From CAYMRL01 sp964398985 (GTDB taxonomy: Bacteria > Deinococcota > Deinococci > Deinococcales > Trueperaceae): a stretch of 64,000 nucleotides of DNA. Shown piece by piece: positions 60,182-64,000 of this stretch. Positions within the stretch are counted from its first letter, which is position 1; every line of letters starts with the position of its first letter. The stretch lies in NCBI GenBank assembly GCA_964398985.1, contig CAYNOS010000004.1, positions 35,383-99,382 of the forward strand, written 5' to 3'. Under the pieces are notes generated by a model that was not told the origin of the DNA, did no database searches, and was given only the letters and a program-made list of their open reading frames with translations. A program made the position numbers and the translations under genes.

Positions 60182-61687
60182 TCAGGGCCAGAATGAGCGA
60201 ATGAAAGCGTCAGCCGAGCCGGCGTTGGCGCCCTCGAGCGCTCCGACGGTGTACCCAACGGCGTAAACGTTGCCCTCGGCATCCGTGGCAACGTCATACG
60301 CTTCTTCGGCACCTGACGTACCGAACTGGCGAGTCCAACGCAGGCCACCATCACCATCATAGGAGCGGACGAAAGCGTCAGCCGAACCGGCGTTCTCGCC
60401 CACAAGGGCTCCAACGGTAAACCCAGCGGTGTAAACGTTGCCACCGCCATCAGTCGCAACACCTAAAACGGCATCGCTGCTGGCTGTACCGAACTGCCGC
60501 GTCCAACGCAGGCCGCCATCCCCATCATAAGAACGGACGAAAGCGTCGGCGGCGCCGGCGTTCGCGCCCCCAAGCGCTCCGCCGGTGTACCCAGCGGCGT
60601 AAACGTTGCCCTCGACATCCGTGGCGATGGCAAAAACAACATCGCTGCCAGACGTACCGAACTGCCGCGTCCAACGCAGCCCACCATCACCATCATAGGA
60701 GCGGATGAAAGCGTCAGCCGCGCCGGAGTTCGCGCCCTCAAGCGCTCCGCCGGTGTACCCAGCGGCGTAAACGTTGCCCTCGACATCCGTGGCGATGGCA
60801 AAAACAACATCGCTGCCAGACGTACCGAACTGCCGCGTCCAACGCAGCCCACCATCACCATCATAGGAGCGGATGAAAGCGTCAGCCGCGCCGGAGTTCG
60901 CGCCCTCAAGCGCTCCGCCGGTGTACCCAGCGGCGTAAACGTTGCCCTCGACATCCGTGGCGATGGCAAAAACAACATCGCTGCCAGACGTACCGAACTG
61001 CCGCGTCCAACGCAGCCCACCATCACCATCATAGGAGCGGATGAAAGCGTCAGCCGCGCCGGAGTTCGCGCCCTCAAGCGCTCCGCCGGTGTACCCAGCG
61101 GCGTAAACGTTGCCCTCGACATCCGTGGCGATGGCAAAAACAACATCGCTGCCAGACGTACCGAACTGCCGCGTCCAACGCAGCCCACCATCACCATCAT
61201 AGGAGCGGATGAAAGCGTCAGCCGCGCCGGAGTTCGCGCCCTCAAGCGCTCCGCCGGTGTACCCAGCGGCGTAAACGTTGCCCTCGGCATCAGCGGCTAC
61301 AGCGGTCAGGTGCTCGCCGCTCGTCGTGCCGAACTGGCGTCCCCAGCGGATAGCGCCCGGAGCGTTGACGGTGACGTTGATGCTACCGCTCTTGGTCGCG
61401 TCCGCGTTGCTGGTCGCGGTGATGGCCGCAGAACCCGGCGCGTGAGTGGTCAGCGTGCCTCCGTCATCGACCGTTGCCACGCCTTCGTCACTGCTCGCCC
61501 ACGAGACGCTGGCGTCAATCGCCCCGATCGTGTGAACGTCGACCTCAAGCGCGCGACTGACACCGGTCGGCAGCACGAGATCGCCACCGAGGAGGCTGAC
61601 GCTGACGACGCTTGCAGGCTCCGGACACGCCGTCAAGAAGACCAGAAGTACAGTGCCGACAACTACACGGGCGAGACGCGAAGCCAT
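60182..61687 (-). CDS. Beta-propeller (SBBP-repeat) lipoprotein with a BIG2-like domain
   Basis: The protein of about 501 residues begins with a lipoprotein signal (lipobox FLTAC). A bacterial Ig-like BIG2 domain follows (about 30-110: VSWASSDEGVATVDDGGTLT). Then come seven SBBP repeats of 56 residues with the core GNVYAAGYTGGALEGAN and FIRSYDGDGGLRWTRQFGT. Seven blades would make a full beta-propeller. Four central repeats are nearly identical in DNA. The ATG at 61687 has AGGAGG upstream; upstream in-frame starts are rejected. It should sit on the outer surface and may bind carbohydrate or protein. Confidence 0.85.
   Translation of the reverse strand: MASRLARVVVGTVLLVFLTACPEPASVVSVSLLGGDLVLPTGVSRALEVDVHTIGAIDASVSWASSDEGVATVDDGGTLTTHAPGSAAITATSNADATKSGSINVTVNAPGAIRWGRQFGTTSGEHLTAVAADAEGNVYAAGYTGGALEGANSGAADAFIRSYDGDGGLRWTRQFGTSGSDVVFAIATDVEGNVYAAGYTGGALEGANSGAADAFIRSYDGDGGLRWTRQFGTSGSDVVFAIATDVEGNVYAAGYTGGALEGANSGAADAFIRSYDGDGGLRWTRQFGTSGSDVVFAIATDVEGNVYAAGYTGGALEGANSGAADAFIRSYDGDGGLRWTRQFGTSGSDVVFAIATDVEGNVYAAGYTGGALGGANAGAADAFVRSYDGDGGLRWTRQFGTASSDAVLGVATDGGGNVYTAGFTVGALVGENAGSADAFVRSYDGDGGLRWTRQFGTSGAEEAYDVATDAEGNVYAVGYTVGALEGANAGSADAFIRSFWP
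60590..61280. repeat. 168-bp tandem repeats (four near-identical copies)
   Basis: The same 168-base unit recurs in phase, for example AAACGTTGCC at 60601, 60769, 60937 and 61105. The copies are identical or nearly so, while the outer repeats of the array (60182-60590 and above 61280) have diverged. It encodes repeats 2-5 of the propeller protein. Confidence 0.92.
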
Positions 61688-61842
61688 GGCAAACCTCCTG
61701 CACCCAGGCTGCCTTGCGTCGGGCAGCCGATACGGATCTCCGTTGATACTCGTGTCCAAGAACCTAGCATGTGAGACGACCAAGGGCAGGCGGCCCGCTC
61801 AGCCAGACCCGCGCCACAGCGCGATGCCGTACCGCTGCGAGC

Positions 61843-62578
<736 letters not shown>

Positions 62579-62582
<4 letters not shown>

Positions 62583-63010
62583 ATGATGCCGCGCTCCCGC
62601 AGGAGCGCCTCTTCGTCACCTGCCACCCATCCGAAGACCTTCACGCCTCCGGCCTGCAACCGCAGGAGGTAGTGGACGTCGAAGTCGACCGTCACGTCCT
62701 CATGATCCGGGCGGGCGTAGACGGCGGTCCAGGAAACGTGCGCAACGCAATGCAGTTGATCTATCGCCGAGACCGCCACGCCTCGCAACCGCATCGCCTT
62801 GGTACCCATCGCGCGATACCGCTCGTAGCCGTCAGCCATCACTCGTTTGAGCTGGTCGTCGTTCTTGCCCGTGAAGACGCCAGCAGGAGACGCGGCGACG
62901 AACTCGGCCGCGTACAGGGCCGCGACGTCGTCCATGTCGACCTCCTTCCGGAGGGCGAGATTGAAGAGGCTCTCGTAGCGCTCGAAGAACCGCTCGACCG
63001 CAGTCGTCAT
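62579..63010 (-). CDS. NTF2/SnoaL-like protein
   Basis: The 143-residue protein looks like a SnoaL/NTF2 fold: AVERFFERYESLFNLALRKE, DVAALYAAEFVAASPAGVFTG and VTVDFDVHYLLRLQAGGVKVFGW in pieces. No catalytic residues can be assigned. The ATG at 63010 has TACCAT six bases upstream, so it is leaderless. Its stop overlaps the end of the decayed metal ATPase gene. A longer frame to 63271 is rejected. Confidence 0.75.
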
Positions 63011-63016
63011 CGCCCC

Positions 63017-63022
63017 ATGGTA
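63017..63022 (-). promoter_or_regulatory. Leaderless -10 box TACCAT (NTF2-like gene)
   Basis: TACCAT on the minus strand ends six bases before the ATG at 63010. Confidence 0.55.
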
Positions 63023-63097
63023 CGTCTGCTCTCCCCGCCAGGAGGTCAAGCCTGATCGGCAACGAGCCGAGGACCGCGACGGCCAGTGGGGTCCCTC

Positions 63098-63103
63098 TAG
63101 AAT
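63098..63103 (+). promoter_or_regulatory. Leaderless -10 box TAGAAT (methyltransferase)
   Basis: TAGAAT ends five bases before the GTG at 63109. Five of six positions match TATAAT. Confidence 0.6.
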
Positions 63104-63108
63104 GCAGC

Positions 63109-63861
63109 GTGAAGCTCGATCTGCACTACGTGGATCCGCGTCTGGTAGCTCTCTACGACAGGGACAACCCCCGCCGAGCAGACACCGAGTTCTACCTCGG
63201 ACTGGCCTCTCGGCTTGAGGCCAAGCGCATCGTGGACCTCGGCTGCGGAACGGGGCTCCTGACCAGAGCACTGGCTTTGCCGGGTCGCCACGTCATCGGG
63301 GTGGACCCGGCTGGCGAGATGCTCGCGTGGGCCAGGCGACAACCGGGAGCCGAGCGCGTGGAGTGGATCGAAGGCGATGCGGCAGCCATCGGCGCGCGCG
63401 AGGCCGACCTGACTGTGATGACCGGCAACGTCGCGCAGGTCTTCCTGGACGACTCCGAATGGGCGAGGGTGCTTGGGCATCTTCGCGCTGCGCTGCGGCC
63501 CGGAGGCACCTTGGCGTTCGAGAGCCGCAACCCGGACAAACGGGAGTGGGAAGCGTGGAACCGCGAAACGACCTTCGAGGTCGTCGACACGCCTGCTGGT
63601 CCCATGGAGACATGGCTAGAGGTCGTAGGCGCCTCGGGGGGTCTGGTTCACTTCGTCGGCCACAACCTGTTTCTCGACACCGGCGAGCACCTGGTCGTCG
63701 ACAGCACGTTGCGGTTCCGCTCGCTGAGTGAGCTGAGCGAGTCCCTCAGCCGCGCCGGCTTCGACATCCAGGCCGTGCATGGTGATTGGAGGCACGGGCC
63801 GGTGACCCCGGACAGCAACGTGCTTCTCTTCGTGGCGCGCTGTAGCGCTTGCCGAATCTAG
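63109..63861 (+). CDS. Class I SAM-dependent methyltransferase
   Basis: The 250-residue protein has the Rossmann methyltransferase pattern: motif I VDLGCGTGLLTRALA, motif II VIGVDPAGEMLAWAR, then WIEGDAAAIG and LRPGGTLAFESRNP, and EWEAWNRETTF further on. The first 40 residues (DLHYVDPRLVALYD) are typical of small-molecule methyltransferases with a CheR/UbiE-like fold. The GTG start is leaderless. The substrate is unknown. Confidence 0.9.
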   Translation: MKLDLHYVDPRLVALYDRDNPRRADTEFYLGLASRLEAKRIVDLGCGTGLLTRALALPGRHVIGVDPAGEMLAWARRQPGAERVEWIEGDAAAIGAREADLTVMTGNVAQVFLDDSEWARVLGHLRAALRPGGTLAFESRNPDKREWEAWNRETTFEVVDTPAGPMETWLEVVGASGGLVHFVGHNLFLDTGEHLVVDSTLRFRSLSELSESLSRAGFDIQAVHGDWRHGPVTPDSNVLLFVARCSACRI

Positions 63862-63928
63862 ATGAGTCTGTGTTGTCCATTCTGAGGCCGCCGTGCTGGT
63901 CGGCTCCATGAAGGGGTTTTGAGACAAC

Positions 63929-63951
63929 GCGAGCCGCTGCCAGCGGTTCGC
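63929..63951 (-). terminator. Hairpin after the pilC-like gene
   Basis: GCGAGCCGC pairs with GCGGTTCGC (one G-T pair) around a 5-base loop, directly after the stop codon at 63953 on the minus strand. A pyrimidine-rich TTGTCTC follows. It is a candidate terminator of the minus-strand transcript. Confidence 0.5.
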
Positions 63952-63952
63952 G

Positions 63953-64000
63953 CTACTGGCTCAACTGCCCGATGATCGAGAACATCGGCAGGAACATGCC
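63953..64000 (-). CDS. Probable type IV pilus/type II secretion protein PilC/GspF (C-terminal end only)
   Basis: The minus strand is open from the window edge and encodes GMFLPMFSIIGQLSQ, then TAG. A helix ending MFLPMFSIIG is the usual C-terminus of PilC/GspF inner-membrane platform proteins. Only 15 residues are visible, so the name is a guess from a short but characteristic tail. The rest lies beyond the window. Confidence 0.5.
   Translation of the reverse strand, partial: GMFLPMFSIIGQLSQ

Noticed and set aside
60590..61280. CRISPR-like array
   Set aside because: Units are 168 bases, fully repeated without unique spacers, and in frame with a protein.
60463..61290. Alternative frame of repeated PLGTPAERLRARTPARLTL units over the propeller repeats
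   Set aside because: It lies on the same strand, out of frame with the propeller gene, and repeats only because the DNA does. It has no signal peptide and no ribosome site.

Overview
The window is a high-GC bacterial chromosome segment from a draft assembly (a 100-N scaffold gap lies at 42861-42960). It carries no rRNA, tRNA, CRISPR array or insertion sequence that I could recognise. GTG and TTG starts are common, neighbouring genes often overlap by 4 bases, and at least seven genes have a TANNNT -10 box only 5-6 bases before the start codon, which implies leaderless mRNAs. Together with the housekeeping genes (rpsT, trmJ, dodecin, split lplB/lplA, family-5 UDG) this fits the Deinococcota, perhaps a Trueperaceae-like lineage. 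That placement is inference, not proof.

1-4 kb: the end of a peptide-type ABC permease, then a tightly overlapping salvage operon (nucleoside phosphorylase, adenine deaminase, M20 peptidase). 4.1-7.5 kb: a large secreted protein of unknown function, overlapped by a PfkB sugar kinase. 7.7-30.7 kb is the main catabolic island. A minus-strand operon of about 10 kb holds an oligopeptide/oligosaccharide-type ABC importer (binding protein, two permeases, two ATPases), glucosamine-6-phosphate deaminase, a cupin, a Cys-type sulfatase and an SDR that looks like D-mannonate oxidoreductase. The formylglycine-generating enzyme needed to mature that sulfatase lies just beyond. Facing away are an AGE-family epimerase (minus) and a LacI regulator, tagaturonate epimerase UxaE, uronate isomerase UxaC, a Tat-exported binding protein and two permeases without ATPases (plus). 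Three copies of a GTTATCG-type inverted repeat sit at the divergent promoters. I read this as a system for sulfated, uronic-acid and amino-sugar glycans, perhaps glycosaminoglycan-like. A DinB-like protein and an M81 (MlrC) peptidase follow.

30.7-37.4 kb: housekeeping genes (TrmJ-type methyltransferase, UdgB, dodecin, S20, DEAD-box helicase, UvrD-like helicase, LplB, LplA). 37.5-42.8 kb: two secreted enzymes, a pullulanase and an ExeM-like nuclease. 43-50 kb: a CAP lipoprotein, a second copy of the unknown secreted family, an ABC-2 exporter pair, a phosphoribosyltransferase and a copper nitrite reductase with an extra N-terminal cupredoxin domain. 50-54.5 kb: small single-domain proteins (YCII, DUF899, DUF1801, DinB, thioesterase, GYD) and an HpcH/HpaI aldolase. 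54.8-64 kb: a subtilisin lipoprotein, DUF302, an SsuABC-type importer, DUF4260, a seven-repeat beta-propeller lipoprotein, a decayed P-type ATPase, an NTF2-like protein, a methyltransferase and the C-terminus of a probable PilC.

The strongest biological story is the sulfatase/uronate island with its shared operator. The most unusual single genes are the cupredoxin-NirK fusion, the paired secreted proteins and the freshly duplicated propeller. At least six gene remnants mark former gene content between active genes.
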